A stretch of 64,000 bases of DNA from Sulfobacillus thermosulfidooxidans DSM 9293. GTDB taxonomy: Bacteria > Bacillota > Sulfobacillia > Sulfobacillales > Sulfobacillaceae. A model generated the notes under the pieces. The model searched no databases. It was not told the origin of the DNA and saw nothing but the letters and a program-made list of their open reading frames with translations. How positions within the stretch are numbered: the stretch's first letter is position 1; each line of letters begins with the position of its first letter. A program made the position numbers and the translations under genes. The stretch lies in NCBI RefSeq assembly GCF_900176145.1, contig NZ_FWWY01000002.1:1-64000 (forward strand). Reading direction: 5' to 3'. Below, in pieces: positions 9,856 to 19,427 of this stretch.

Positions 9856-9960
9856 AAGAATCCTGTAATAAATTGTTAGGCACGTTTTTTGATTAAAAAA
9901 AGATCCCTCTCATAGATTTGGAATACTGACACAACAACTGAATTCAAGGGGCACAGTTAA

Positions 9961-10300
9961 ATGGCTACGTACAGTGTAAAGCAGGGTGGCCTGGAAAATC
10001 ATGTGCTGGAGGTCGGCGGTATCGATGTGGCGAAGGTAGCATTACATTCAGTGGCTCGATAAGAGCAGGTCGTCGATCGCGAACCCTTTCGATTTGCTAA
10101 CATTTGTACAGGATTTCAGGGTATGGAAGCAGCGTTTATCGCATTGGGGCATCGACAGGCCATAGTTAGGGGGCCATTGGCTCTGCACGCAAGGCGTAGA
10201 GGCCATGTTTGTGTAGCCAGTTCGGATCTCTGGACTCAAAGAGGTGGATGATAATACCCCGACCAAGCCCCATGCCAGGGACGCCGGAATGCTGACGTGA
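9961..10300 (+). pseudogene. Decayed IS110-type transposase
   Basis: The frame from 9961 contains VGGIDVAKVALHS, the first catalytic Asp segment of an IS110 DEDD transposase, followed by a stop. Further on, other frames give LKEVDDNTPTKPHARDAG, which matches LKEVDDHTPSKNDAKDAG in the IS110 copy at 48034-48726. Stops and frameshifts are frequent. This is an old remnant of an element close to that second IS110. Confidence 0.7.
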
Positions 10301-10871
10301 CTGGCAACATAGGCAACACCATCAGGACGTTATGCGGTGATGAGTGCAGAGCGACAACTGAATCCATCAGTACATTTCGGAATTTCTGACGGTGTTCGAG
10401 GCATGGAATTAGTGGCCCACGCGGTGCCTCAACCAAACCGAAAACTCTAGGAATTTATTCCAACTAATCGTTATCATGCGAAATAACGTGAGACAAGGTT
10501 CGTTGTCTAGTTATTGGGGATTCAACCGCATAAAACGGCCGGTAAATCTTTTCGAAGTAGAGTCCGATATTGTGTGTGGGTATGATGGGAATCAAGCCCC
10601 GACACGCGGAGCAGGAATCGGCGGGCCATCTGTCGAACTGCTCGGTATTTCGTGGGCGAGCCGTGCGATGTCGCCGGGCGGAACGACTCGGTATTTTACC
10701 TGGGTCTGCACGCGATGCAGCGGTTCGCTTAGTGTGTGTGAGTGAGTTCCGCCCCGCGCACCGCCCCCATGAGCCGGTTCGGCCGGAGACTCGGATACGT
10801 GAATGCCCACAGGCACGGAATCATCCAGACATCACCAGCCACAAGACCATGGGAAAGGGAGGATAGGCGCC
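10301..10871. other. No gene recognised; probable 5' non-coding end of IS110
   Basis: 10301-10560 looks like more decayed IS DNA. The 200-300 bases before 10872 are GC-rich with several inverted repeats, and may be the left non-coding end of the IS110 element that follows, the region that encodes the bridge RNA in the IS110 group. I could not define the element's left end. Confidence 0.35.
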
Positions 10872-11931
10872 ATGACGCGGTTCATGGGATGGGATCTGCA
10901 TAAGAATTATATTCATGGCTATGTGTTTCAACCCGGCCAAAAAGGCACGCATTTCCGGTTTCTCAACACTCCCGACGAGTGGGCCCGGTTTGTCGCGACG
11001 CAACTCACGCCGGAGACCGCCGTCGCCATCGAAGCCACCGGAAATGCGTTCACAATCTATGATCGCTTGGTGGACTACGTCCGTCAAGGGGTGGTTATTC
11101 ATCCGGCCGGGCTGAAGGGCCTCGGCGGCGGGCAATCCGGGCGTTGATTACCCAAGTCCGCGCTTGCCAGCAGCAGGAGACCGCGTGGCGGAACCGGGCG
11201 CGGAATCTGTTGATCCGTGCGGGCTATGCGGTCCCGCGGACGGTGGCCTTGCGGGAGTGGTTCGCCGCCCAGGGGGCGGAACTCGACGAGACGCTGCAAA
11301 TCGTTTTCACCAGTGCGCTGACGATGGCCGAGCAGGCGCAGCAGGAAGGGGATCGCTTGCGGGGCGAGATTCTCCGGCGCTTGGCGGGGTACCCCGAGAT
11401 GGCATGGCTCTGGAGCGTGCCTGGCCTTGGGGCCTGGACGGCTGCCGTGGTGTGGGCCTGGCTGGGCGATCCTCAGCGGTTTCGGTCGGCCCGCCAAGTC
11501 GGGCGGTATGCCGGATTGGATCCCAGCGTCCATCAATCCGGCGAAGCCGATTGGCGCGGACATATCAGTCATCAAGGGCCGGCAATTCTGCGGCAAGTGC
11601 TGGTTGAAGCGGCTTGGTGGGCGATTCGGGCGAAGGACACTCCCCTGCGAACATTTTATGCCCGCGTCGTCCCCCGACTCGGCAAACGGCGAGCCATTGT
11701 GGCGGTAGCGCGCAAGCTTCTCCTGGCCGCCTGGCGCGTGTGGCACGAGCAACGGCTGGCCCACGAAGTCGACTGGCGGCGGTATCAGAAAAAACTCAGT
11801 GCCATTCGCGCTATCCTGCGCACCGTGCCGTCATATCCGTTGACCGACCGATGGCAGATTCTGACCGGTGCAGAAGGTTCTGCTCCGGACCGCGCGGCGA
11901 CGGAGGCGCGGGGACAACCCGTTTTGTCGAC
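10872..11931 (+). pseudogene. IS110-family transposase with an internal deletion
   Basis: Two frames make one transposase. 10872-11147 gives the RuvC-like N-terminus (MGWDLHKNYIHGY, first Asp; AIEATGN, Glu), and about 11125-11930 gives the transposase_20 C-terminal domain (LWSVPGLGAWTAAVVWAWLGD, GRYAGLDPS). Between PAGLKGLGG and IRALITQVR the segment with the KTDxxDA catalytic aspartates is missing, and the join is out of frame, so the protein is inactive. The 3' end runs into IS3-B1 at 11932. This is a different IS110 from the one at 45.8-48.8 kb. Confidence 0.8.
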
Positions 11932-13375
11932 GATTCCGCCCCCCAAATTTGGACATTTGCGATCTCTTTCACGCGGATACGCATTGGGACATCCTATCAG
12001 CCCTACGGGCTGGGACTGGGGGACAGGGGCCCGGGCGTCACTGCGCCCCTGTCCCCCCGTGCAAAAGTCGCTAGCTTTTCTACACTGTGACGGGCATCCC
12101 GGTCGCTTGCCCTCCCGCGACGCGTTGTCGCATCGTCGCCGGGGACCAAAATTCTCAGCTCCCATGCAGCCGATCTGGTTATAAAAGGCAATCCATCGCG
12201 TTATGGCCGCATAGGCCTCGCCATATGTGGCCAATGCTTGAGTGAGACACTCGCGCTCCCACGGAGCATGCCACGACTCATAAAGGCGTTTTTATTCGGC
12301 GTGGCCACCGGAATGCGTTCATGTTCCAGACCATAGGCGGCACAAGCCGTTTCGAATGCCTCGGCGATCAACGGGGGGCCATTGTCCGTCCGTAGAACGG
12401 GAGGCGTTTGCCATTCCGATTGACGGGGGAGCACCGCGTGTTTTAGAGTTCGCACAACATCCGTCGCCTGACAATGGAGTCCCATGTGGTCAGCAATAAT
12501 CATGCGGTCACACACATCGATAATGGCTTGGCGAGACAAAAACCGATCCTCACCCGCGATAGACACAGAGGTCATGTCCGTTTGCCAGAGCTGGTTGGGA
12601 GCCGTGATGATGCGGTTCCGCGCCAGCCGGCGCGGATGCCGGATGCGGCGTTTTCGCTGAGGCCATAATCAGGGTCCCTGTCGAAGGAGGCGATACACCT
12701 TTTTGACACGAATCTGTAGATGATCGCGTCGTCGCAAGACCCCTGGGATTTTGTGATACCCATAAGCCGCATTCTCCGTCGTCAGAATATCGGTCATCCC
12801 GTCCATCATCGGGCCATCGGCGATTTTCTGGCCATTTTGTGTGACGCGGTATCCTCGCGGAGGTCGACCCGGCGCCTGATGGCGCCGATCCGGTTCAGCA
12901 TGGCGTTGGCGATGACGCCACGCATAACAGGGGGCCCGTGAAAGGCGAATCGTCGCACACCATCGGCGAAGGGACACCGGGGGAGCGCGGTGATGCCCCT
13001 CCATCACGTGTTCACACCATGCTGTCACGGACGGATCCCCTTTTTTTGCAGCCGATCGTGAAGCATGGCCATCGGCCGATCTTTTTCCCCGAGTCATGTC
13101 TTTAATCGTTCATTTTCGTCTACCAGACTCATGAGATCGGGGGGATGGTGGGCCGCCTTCACCGCCTCACGCACCCCACGACGCACCATGGATGGACTCA
13201 GCTGATGACGACGAGCGACTAAGGTCGCATTTTGCGTGTCTTGAGCTTCTTGAACAATCTGTTGCTTGAATTCCGGTGAATCGGTGTGATGCATCGTGCA
13301 CACTCTCTCCTCTGAACTGATCATGATCCTACCAGGAGAGATCGCGATTGTCTCGTCTTCTTAAGGGGCTTAAAA
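11932..13375 (-). mobile_element. Decayed IS3-group B copy 1 (B1)
   Basis: Full-length copy, in reverse, of the IS3-B element whose intact form lies at 59305-60751. OrfB is broken into frames at about 13097-12669, 12575-12201 and further; orfA (about 13297-13094) ends early. Many protein changes relative to the intact copy are of the kinds W to G, F to V, Y to D, T to P and Q to P, the result of the A-to-C/T-to-G bias described in the findings. The right side joins an IS1634 half at exactly the same base as copy B3 does. The left end abuts the IS110 pseudogene. Confidence 0.88.
11998..12060 (-). ncRNA. Structured tail of IS3-B1
   Basis: CAGCCC-TAC-GGGCTG (11998-12012) lies next to a 16-bp stem: ACTGGGGGACAGGGGC (12015-12030) with GCCCCTGTCCCCC... 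(12045-12060). Here one A of the right arm is changed to C, breaking a pair that is intact in B2 and B3. It lies just 3' of orfB on the minus strand. The same 15-base mini-hairpin occurs in the unrelated IS3-A tails. Confidence 0.55.
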
Positions 13376-14236
13376 GGCATCGGCACGCTCCCCGATTTTG
13401 CCGAGGGGAACCCAGGCGTTGGCCGCCAAGGCGGCCGTTTTCGCCTCTTGCGCCGCCCGAAAGGTATCCGGACAACGCGAGAGAAAGCGGAGCGAACGGT
13501 CAGCCATCGCCTTTAAGTTGGGGCCCGTGACGAGAGCGGAATCGGCCACATAGACGAGTTGTTGCAGTTGCTGGGGCGAAAAGTCATCGTCTAAGGCCGC
13601 AATCATCTCGGCATTGAGGGTTTTATCACTGAGATTCCCGTCTTGCACCGTGCCCACCACGGGAATGCCTTCCCGCGTCCCCAACAGCGTCAGAAGAATT
13701 TGACGAAGATCGGGACGATGATCCTTGGAATGGCCATAGGTGGGATGCACTCCGCTTGCCGAGTCAGGGTCCGGATACGTGCCATAGACCGAGCGAGTCG
13801 TACGATCCCCGTGGACAAACACCGGATTATCGGGCGTCCACACGTGGTCGTGCAAGAGTGCTCGCGTGGCGACGGCACTGAAAACGGTGGCACCGCCGGC
13901 AGCGGCGACTTTGTCCAAAGCGCGTCCGAGCGCATCATCGGTAAAATCGGCCGCGGTGCGGCCGGATCCCAATAACAAGGGCACATCGGTCAACTGAAAC
14001 TGCGCGTGAACGCGATACAGCGGTTGACGAGCGGTGAGCAAATTGACGATGAGCGCGAAAATCCGTTCACCGGGCGACAGATGGCAACGCTGCGCATCCC
14101 ACGCAACGGTCTGATTCACGGTCTCGACCAATCCGATTTCCTCACAGAGGGCCCGGATGACCGGTCCGGCGCCCACAACGAGGGGTGTAGGCATGGGTGT
14201 GTTCATAAGAGATGACTTCGCCAGGCAAGGCACCAT
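13370..14236 (-). pseudogene. IS1634-family transposase, N-terminal half (copy 1)
   Basis: 288 residues from the DUF4277-type N-terminus (PLVVGAGPVIRALCEEIGL, QRCHLSPGERIFALIVNLL) into the start of the DDE domain (FVHGDRTTRSVYGTYPD, HSKDHRPDLRQ, PVVGTVQDGNLSDK). The frame ends after GERADA, where IS3-B1 is inserted, and the C-terminal half is absent here. The translated sequence is the same as that of the copy at 62004-62870. The start is uncertain: the listed ATG sits almost on GGAG, and MNTPMPTPL about 11 codons later is a likely alternative. The IS end lies near 14297 (GTGCGGAAGGTAAG). Confidence 0.85.
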
Positions 14237-14297
14237 CTCCTTTGCGATCAGCCCCCAAAAAATAATTTTTTTGTTCTCACCACGTGCGGAAGGTAAG

Positions 14298-14697
14298 TCA
14301 TACGGAAATGATTCGCCATTTCCATTCCGTTTCCCTTTGCGGAATATTCCGAATATTAGACATCAAAAAATTCATTCCCCAAGAGATTCACGTGCGGAAA
14401 ACCTGCTTTCAAGTGGTCCATTCAAAAGGGAAACCAACCATCGTATTTAGAAAGGGGATATTGAACATCGTATTGAGACAATTGAAAAGAGAAAAAAAGA
14501 GTAAGAACAAGTCCTGTTATACGGAAATTTCACGACTCTTATTGTCCCGCACTCCATTCCCGGCCATGCAAGTTTTTGAACCAAGAAGGGTTGCGTGGCG
14601 TGGATGCGCTGGTGGGTTAGCCGCATCTGAGGCCCCATTGGCTTGACAGTTATTGCATGTTATTCTGACTATACATAAAAATGAAGGAATGATGCTC
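14298..14697. other. AT-rich leader of the biosynthetic cluster
   Basis: No gene seen. A sharp fall in GC content marks the border between IS DNA and the cluster. A possible promoter (TTGACA at 14643-14648, TATAC near 14670) lies just upstream of the first cluster gene. Confidence 0.45.
14643..14676 (+). promoter_or_regulatory. Possible promoter of the oxidoreductase gene
   Basis: TTGACA at 14643-14648 is a perfect -35. The best -10 candidates (GACTAT or TATACA) sit at spacings of 18 and 21, so the match is imperfect. The leader TTGACAGTTAT resembles the starts of the promoters at 18180 and 23070. Confidence 0.35.
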
Positions 14698-15735
14698 ATG
14701 TTGCGAATAGGGGTAGTCGGCACAGGAAATGTCGGCGCCAATCACCACATACCAGCGTACAAGTCCATGGGACATAAAGTAACGGTCGTTGCAGTCGCTG
14801 ATGTGGTAGAAGAACAGGCCCGTCGTTGCGCTGAACGTTTTTCCATACCCCATTATTTCACTGATTATGACGAAATGTTGCGAACTATCGACTTGGATGC
14901 GGTGAGCGTTTGCGTGCCAAACGCATTGCACTCCGAAATCGTTATTGCGGCTATCGAGAAAGGCTGTCACGTCCTTTGTGAAAAGCCGCCAGCGGTTACC
15001 AGCCAACAAGCCGAGGCAATGCGAAACGTCTCTCAAACTAATAGTAAAATTTTAACATACGGATTTCACTACCGCTTCAAACCGGAAGTGAGGTTGGTAA
15101 CACACTTCGCAGAGCGCTTAGGAGAGATATACGCTATCAATGTCAACGCAACCAGAAGACGTGGCATTCCGGGGTGGGGACAGTATGGTAATCGAGACCT
15201 CCAAGGTGGAGGTGCCCTAATGGATTTCGGGGTGCATTCATTGGACAGTGCCCTCTTCATCATGGGATATCCGCAACCCGATGTTGTTTTCGCTTGTTCT
15301 TATCGTAAGTTCGGTAATAAACCCGGATGGGGCTTCATGGGATCGTGGGACTGGGGGAACTTCAATGTGGAAGATATGTTACGGGGAATAGTTCGGTTTA
15401 AAAATGGAGCAAGTTTATTGTTTCAGACAGCTTTCTCTGCGAACGTAGGGGAGAACCAAACAGTCAAGATTTCGCTTATGGGAACCGAGGGAGGCGCAGA
15501 GGTATTTCCCCCCACAATTTTTGGTGAAGAGTATGGAGCGTTAACAAACATGGCCGTAATCACCCCGCCGACCGACAATCCGCGCAGAGAATTGATAGAT
15601 GCCTTTGTCGACTCCTGTATTACGGAGCAGGTGAATAAATGGTTGCCCACTCCTCAGCAGGGTTACGAATTGCAAAGCCTGCTTGAGGCTATTTATAAGA
15701 GTGCTGATTCTGGTGAGCCAATAACAGTTCACTGA
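14698..15735 (+). CDS. Gfo/Idh/MocA-family NAD(P)-dependent sugar oxidoreductase
   Basis: 345 residues from the ATG at 14698, chosen because AAGGA lies nine bases upstream and the Rossmann start MLRIGVVGTGNVGANHH follows at once. Motifs: GxGxxG-type nucleotide loop at residues 7-12, CEKPPAV (catalytic-face EKP motif) near 95, and the C-terminal GFO_IDH_MocA domain with GGGALMDFGVHSLD. Such enzymes oxidise a sugar or cyclitol hydroxyl, often preparing a ketone for a DegT aminotransferase; one is encoded at 21477-22655. In lincosamide clusters the equivalent pair is LmbZ and LmbS. First gene of the cluster, 20 bases before the thioesterase. The substrate is inferred only. Confidence 0.88.
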   Translation: MLRIGVVGTGNVGANHHIPAYKSMGHKVTVVAVADVVEEQARRCAERFSIPHYFTDYDEMLRTIDLDAVSVCVPNALHSEIVIAAIEKGCHVLCEKPPAVTSQQAEAMRNVSQTNSKILTYGFHYRFKPEVRLVTHFAERLGEIYAINVNATRRRGIPGWGQYGNRDLQGGGALMDFGVHSLDSALFIMGYPQPDVVFACSYRKFGNKPGWGFMGSWDWGNFNVEDMLRGIVRFKNGASLLFQTAFSANVGENQTVKISLMGTEGGAEVFPPTIFGEEYGALTNMAVITPPTDNPRRELIDAFVDSCITEQVNKWLPTPQQGYELQSLLEAIYKSADSGEPITVH

Positions 15736-15755
15736 AATACGAAGGGAAAGAGTGC

Positions 15756-16496
15756 ATGAATAACATTTTGCTGTTTAGTAGAAAGAAGGCGAAAGCACGC
15801 CTTTTGTGTTTTCCTCATGCCGGGGCTGGGGCAATATCCATAAAGCCGTTGGCTGACAACCTTCCAGATTGGATCGAAGTAGCAAGTATCAGATTACCTG
15901 GAAGAGAAAGTCGTTTCAATGAACCACTCCTGACGAGGTTTAGTGAGTTCAGGGACGATGCGTTATCTAGCATTCTCGAACTCCAAACCGATAAGACTCC
16001 GCTATTTTTGTTGGGTCAGTGTTCAGGCGCAACCTTAGCCTATGGAGTCGCTAAGTCTTTGGTTGCTTTACCAGGCACTGCCGTACTAGGGTTGATAGTT
16101 GTATCCAGCTCAAATCCAACGTTTCTCCGGCATCAAATGAGTGGGGTAAACTTGCGAGATTTGGCAGAAGAAGCAATGAATACAGGTATCCCCAAGGAGA
16201 TACTGGATGTTACAGAATTTTCAAACATTATTTTAGAACAAATGGAAGCCGATTATCGATTGGTTTTCAATACGGTTTCTGAAGTGAGTTCGAACCCGGC
16301 TCCATTTCCTATCTTAGAATTCAGAGCTGTTGACGATAGACTCGAGAGTCCATCAAGGTGGGAAGGATTTTCCACCAATTGGGAGACCGCGGTTATTCCA
16401 GGAAAGCATCTTTTAATCCAAGAGAATCCACGAGACTTGGCAACTCTGACGCTAAGATTTATCGAACGCCTAAGTGATCCACAAACGAATATATGA
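15756..16496 (+). CDS. Type II thioesterase (alpha/beta hydrolase)
   Basis: 246 residues. FPHAGAGAISIKPLADNLP and RLPGRESRF are the hallmark N-terminal segments of TEII enzymes of NRPS/PKS systems, which clear misprimed carrier proteins. The nucleophile elbow reads LLGQCSGATLAY: the usual Ser of GxSxG is a Cys. Candidates for the rest of the triad are the Asp in VDDRLESP and the His in PGKHLLI. A Cys nucleophile is rare but occurs in some natural-product thioesterases, and may indicate acyl transfer rather than simple hydrolysis. Partners: the free carrier protein (24917) and the carrier-TE didomain (33919). Confidence 0.88.
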   Translation: MNNILLFSRKKAKARLLCFPHAGAGAISIKPLADNLPDWIEVASIRLPGRESRFNEPLLTRFSEFRDDALSSILELQTDKTPLFLLGQCSGATLAYGVAKSLVALPGTAVLGLIVVSSSNPTFLRHQMSGVNLRDLAEEAMNTGIPKEILDVTEFSNIILEQMEADYRLVFNTVSEVSSNPAPFPILEFRAVDDRLESPSRWEGFSTNWETAVIPGKHLLIQENPRDLATLTLRFIERLSDPQTNI

Positions 16497-16622
16497 CGGT
16501 CTTTTCAAAATTTGGCCGACCTGTCTGCAGTACTCGGCGTAGGGACGAGAGAAAGCACAACTGATACTTGAGCGTGTTCTGTAGGGTAGCGGCAACGGAA
16601 TTTGGCGAGGTGGTAAATTAAG

Positions 16623-17855
16623 ATGAGGTTTATATTGCTAATGGTTGCCCGCGTGTTTAAGGACGTCGCGGATGGGTTTTTCCATATCGCGGCTGTGTGG
16701 CTTGTGGTTTCAAGGCACGGGAGCGGCGGCGGAACGGCTCTTTTCGCCTTTTGCGAATTGATTCCAGCTGTGGTCTTCGGTGCGATATCAGGTCCTTTTC
16801 TTGAGCGCCACCTTAAGGTTTGGTGGTCGGGTGGGTATCTAGTACGCGCTGCTTCGATTTTGACCCTGGTTCTATTTTCTCTTACGGGTCAATTAGTGTT
16901 GGTGGCAGTTTATATAGTTACCGCCGTTCAATCCTGCTTAAACTCAACCGATGAACCAATCGTTGTGGCGGTGATTCCTAGATTGGATGATCGACACCTG
17001 CAGAGCGCATACGCTCAGGTGCAATCAGTAGACAACGTAGTCACTATAGCTGGGCTGGCGGGTGCTGGATTTATAGTTGCAACGGTTTCTCCAGCTTTCA
17101 CTTTAGAGTTGTCCGCAGCAATGTTTTTGGTGGCAGCAGCACTTGCAAGTTGGATCTCCACTGGCATTTCGACCTCGCATGAAGGTAGAATAGTTGTATC
17201 ACGGAGTGTTCGGGGTACCATTCGAAGTTACGTGAGTGATATCTTTAAGGGATTCAGGATAGTCAATGAAGTGCCCCGCATTCGCGTCATCGCCATCGGA
17301 TCATCGATCATAAACCTTGGTCTGGCACCATTCATTGCCCTTCTTCCTATTTTTGTTCGTTACCAGCTTCACGGTTCCGCCATGCAACTATCTATCCTTG
17401 AGGGAGCGACGGCGCTCGGTTCACTGGCCATGGGGATACTGCTTTCCCGCGCACAATTTGATCAGATGCGGTTATTTCTTTTTGGAAGTCTAGCCAGCGG
17501 TGTTGCCATGAGCCTGTTCGGCATCCAACGTAACACATGGCTGGCAGGTGTTTTGTTGATGATTCTTGGTGTAGCTCAAATCGCAATCAACGTCCCCGAA
17601 GTTAATGTGGTGCAAACCAAGCTTCCAGAAATTCAGCATGCACAGGTTTTCGCGGCCCTGTCTTCGCAGAGTCTAGCTCTACTCCCCGTGGGTCTAGCGG
17701 TTAGCGGTGTGTTTGCCACAAAAACGAACACAGGATATGAAATCACGTTTGGTGGCGGGCTGATCATGGCGTTGGCCTTGTGGCTTGGTGTTCGACGCAT
17801 CTCGTTCAGGAGTAGTGGTACGCTACGTGATTCGGAAGACGATTATAGTGGTTAA
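16623..17855 (+). CDS. MFS transporter, probable product exporter
   Basis: 410 residues with about 10-12 hydrophobic segments; RBS GAGGTGG upstream. The layout fits the MFS_3-like (enterobactin-exporter type) group: an N-terminal MRFILLMVARVFKDVADGFFHIAAVWLVV, a middle loop near residues 180-205, and second-half helices (LGLAPFIALLPIFV). In antibiotic clusters such proteins export the product and give self-resistance. No substrate can be read from the sequence. A weak hairpin with a short T run follows at 17951-17972. Confidence 0.85.
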   Translation: MRFILLMVARVFKDVADGFFHIAAVWLVVSRHGSGGGTALFAFCELIPAVVFGAISGPFLERHLKVWWSGGYLVRAASILTLVLFSLTGQLVLVAVYIVTAVQSCLNSTDEPIVVAVIPRLDDRHLQSAYAQVQSVDNVVTIAGLAGAGFIVATVSPAFTLELSAAMFLVAAALASWISTGISTSHEGRIVVSRSVRGTIRSYVSDIFKGFRIVNEVPRIRVIAIGSSIINLGLAPFIALLPIFVRYQLHGSAMQLSILEGATALGSLAMGILLSRAQFDQMRLFLFGSLASGVAMSLFGIQRNTWLAGVLLMILGVAQIAINVPEVNVVQTKLPEIQHAQVFAALSSQSLALLPVGLAVSGVFATKTNTGYEITFGGGLIMALALWLGVRRISFRSSGTLRDSEDDYSG

Positions 17856-18179
17856 TTTCTGCGTAAGGAGGGCCGGAGGTGTCTTGCTCTCTTTTCGGTA
17901 CAGCCAGTGGCAATTCACCCATGGATCAAGTCGAAAAAGTCCACACGTGCCCCCTCTAGAAGTAGGGGTTTTCCCTATATAGTGGCTGATGCGCAGGATT
18001 TCGCCACCGAAGATCGGAACGAAATGCGGGTCTGTCAAGTCAGAGATAACCGGGATCGCCAAGAGCGTAGGAGAAAACCAGAGTCATGGTACCCACGACT
18101 TTTCAGTCTCCTGGAACGGTCCAAGGTCCTTGGCGAATGAGAGGGACTTTCCGGACGAGAGACACGGTTCATACCTAGG
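17856..18179. other. Intergenic stretch after the MFS gene
   Basis: No supported gene. It contains a weak terminator-like hairpin (CCCCT 17951-17955 with AGGGG 17964-17968 and TTTT) and ends in the promoter at 18180. Confidence 0.4.
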
Positions 18180-18208
18180 TTGACAATTTTTCAATATATC
18201 TGGAAAAT
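18180..18208 (+). promoter_or_regulatory. Promoter, conserved with the one at 23070
   Basis: -35 TTGACA (18180-18185), 17-base spacer, -10 GAAAAT (18203-18208). Over 36 bases from the -35 onward it agrees at about 28 positions with the sequence at 23070-23105, including spacer bases. It drives the GNAT gene at 18248. Confidence 0.6.
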
Positions 18209-18247
18209 TGAAATTATCTAGTAGAGCTGTGTGGTGGAGGGGATATT

Positions 18248-19246
18248 TTGATAACCAGCGACTTCAATCGGTATTCGGACTGGCAAAAATCGCGACACTA
18301 TGTGACATCGAATGGGGCTTTTGGCGCAGCCTCCTTTTTGCGCGAAACTTTCGAGGACTCACGCTGGTCGGGCTACTTCGCCGTAAGTGAAAGAAGAGCG
18401 GATGTTATAGTGCCGTTTTTTGTGGCCCGAATGGCTTCTGTGCACTCGACATATCTGGTAGAAACCTTTTTGAGAGAGGGGATAAATCTGACCGACCGCG
18501 CTTATATCGTGTTGATTGGTTCAACTCCAGGGGGCTTTCCGGGGTATCTCTTCCGAGCAGACAATTCGCCAGATACTACATTTGAAGGTCTTAGAGATGC
18601 CCTGGGTCAAATCGCGAGATATGGCGACCTGGACAACGCTAACCTTGTTATAGCGCACGGAAACGAAGATATGGTGCGAGCGCTCCTTGAACAACGCGCC
18701 ACTAGCGTGGTAGTAAATGATGGATATCGTGCGGTTCTTCCAGTGCTGGACATCGAAAAGTTCCCAAGAAAAATCAAGCAAACATATAGAGCGGATATTC
18801 GTAAGTTTGAGGCTTTAGGTATTAGATGGACATTTGAGGAATGGAGAACGATTTTGCGGGAAGCTGGCGAGGCTATTATAGGAGTTAAATCCAGACACGG
18901 ACTATCGGATTCCATCCTACGGTTGCAAGAGGAGTATTCTGCGATCGAAGACGAAGTTGAGATAAACGGTTGCCTAGTTACCGGACCCGATGAACGTCCA
19001 ATTGGCGGAAGTATTATCTGGATTTATCAAGGGTTTCTCCACGTCGTAGAGGTCGGTATGACGAGCGACCCACAGTATGCAAAACATGCCTATTATGCGG
19101 CCGTTTTCCACGGTCCTATGGAATTAGCTCGAATCCGAGGTATCTCTGCCATAGATTTGGGCTTGGAGGCACTAACTCCTAAGCGCGCGCGTGGAGCGCA
19201 AATGGCCGAATCCTATCTAGTGAGGATATCCGGGGAGATGACATAA
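18248..19246 (+). CDS. FemAB-like GNAT-fold acyl/aminoacyl transferase
   Basis: 332 residues; TTG start with GGAGGGG 6-7 bases upstream. The C-terminal half has the Acetyltransf_6/FemAB-like pattern: PIGGSIIWIYQGFLHVVEVGM, YAKHAYYAAVFHGPMELA, then AIDLGLEALTPKRARGAQ. In this superfamily GNAT-fold proteins move an acyl or aminoacyl group onto an amine (Fem ligases, and enzymes in aminoglycoside and peptide-antibiotic clusters). The cluster has an adenylation domain and carrier proteins but no condensation domain, so this protein is a candidate for making the amide bond. That role is inference. Confidence 0.65.
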   Translation: MITSDFNRYSDWQKSRHYVTSNGAFGAASFLRETFEDSRWSGYFAVSERRADVIVPFFVARMASVHSTYLVETFLREGINLTDRAYIVLIGSTPGGFPGYLFRADNSPDTTFEGLRDALGQIARYGDLDNANLVIAHGNEDMVRALLEQRATSVVVNDGYRAVLPVLDIEKFPRKIKQTYRADIRKFEALGIRWTFEEWRTILREAGEAIIGVKSRHGLSDSILRLQEEYSAIEDEVEINGCLVTGPDERPIGGSIIWIYQGFLHVVEVGMTSDPQYAKHAYYAAVFHGPMELARIRGISAIDLGLEALTPKRARGAQMAESYLVRISGEMT

Positions 19247-19382
19247 TTGGATGCCTTTCAAGGGATATAAAGATTCGGCCTGAATCAAATTAAGAAGTTG
19301 AGTTGGGCAGCCACCAAATCTGAGAGTAAAGACGACGGGAACGTGGCACCTGACAAAACTGCAATTTAACGAGGAGGCTAAT

Positions 19383-19427
19383 ATGCTATCAAAGGAGGCA
19401 GATGATGATAGGAAACAAAGAAGCTGA
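19383..19427 (+). CDS. Possible 14-codon leader peptide
   Basis: ATG at 19383 with AGGAGG at 19372-19377 opens MLSKEADDDRKQRS and stops inside the next gene. Its codons contain the ribosome binding site of the FkbM gene. A short translated leader overlapping a start like this often couples or tunes translation. Nothing else supports it. Confidence 0.3.
   Translation: MLSKEADDDRKQRS

Noticed and set aside
10476-10866. + strand ORFs before the IS110 gene
   Set aside because: No RBS, no recognisable domain, overlapping frames; more likely the non-coding IS end.
11932-13375. Diversity-generating retroelement (adenine mutagenesis between B copies)
   Set aside because: Changes hit both A and T on the same strand and go only to C and G; there is no reverse transcriptase gene, and the targets are IS genes.
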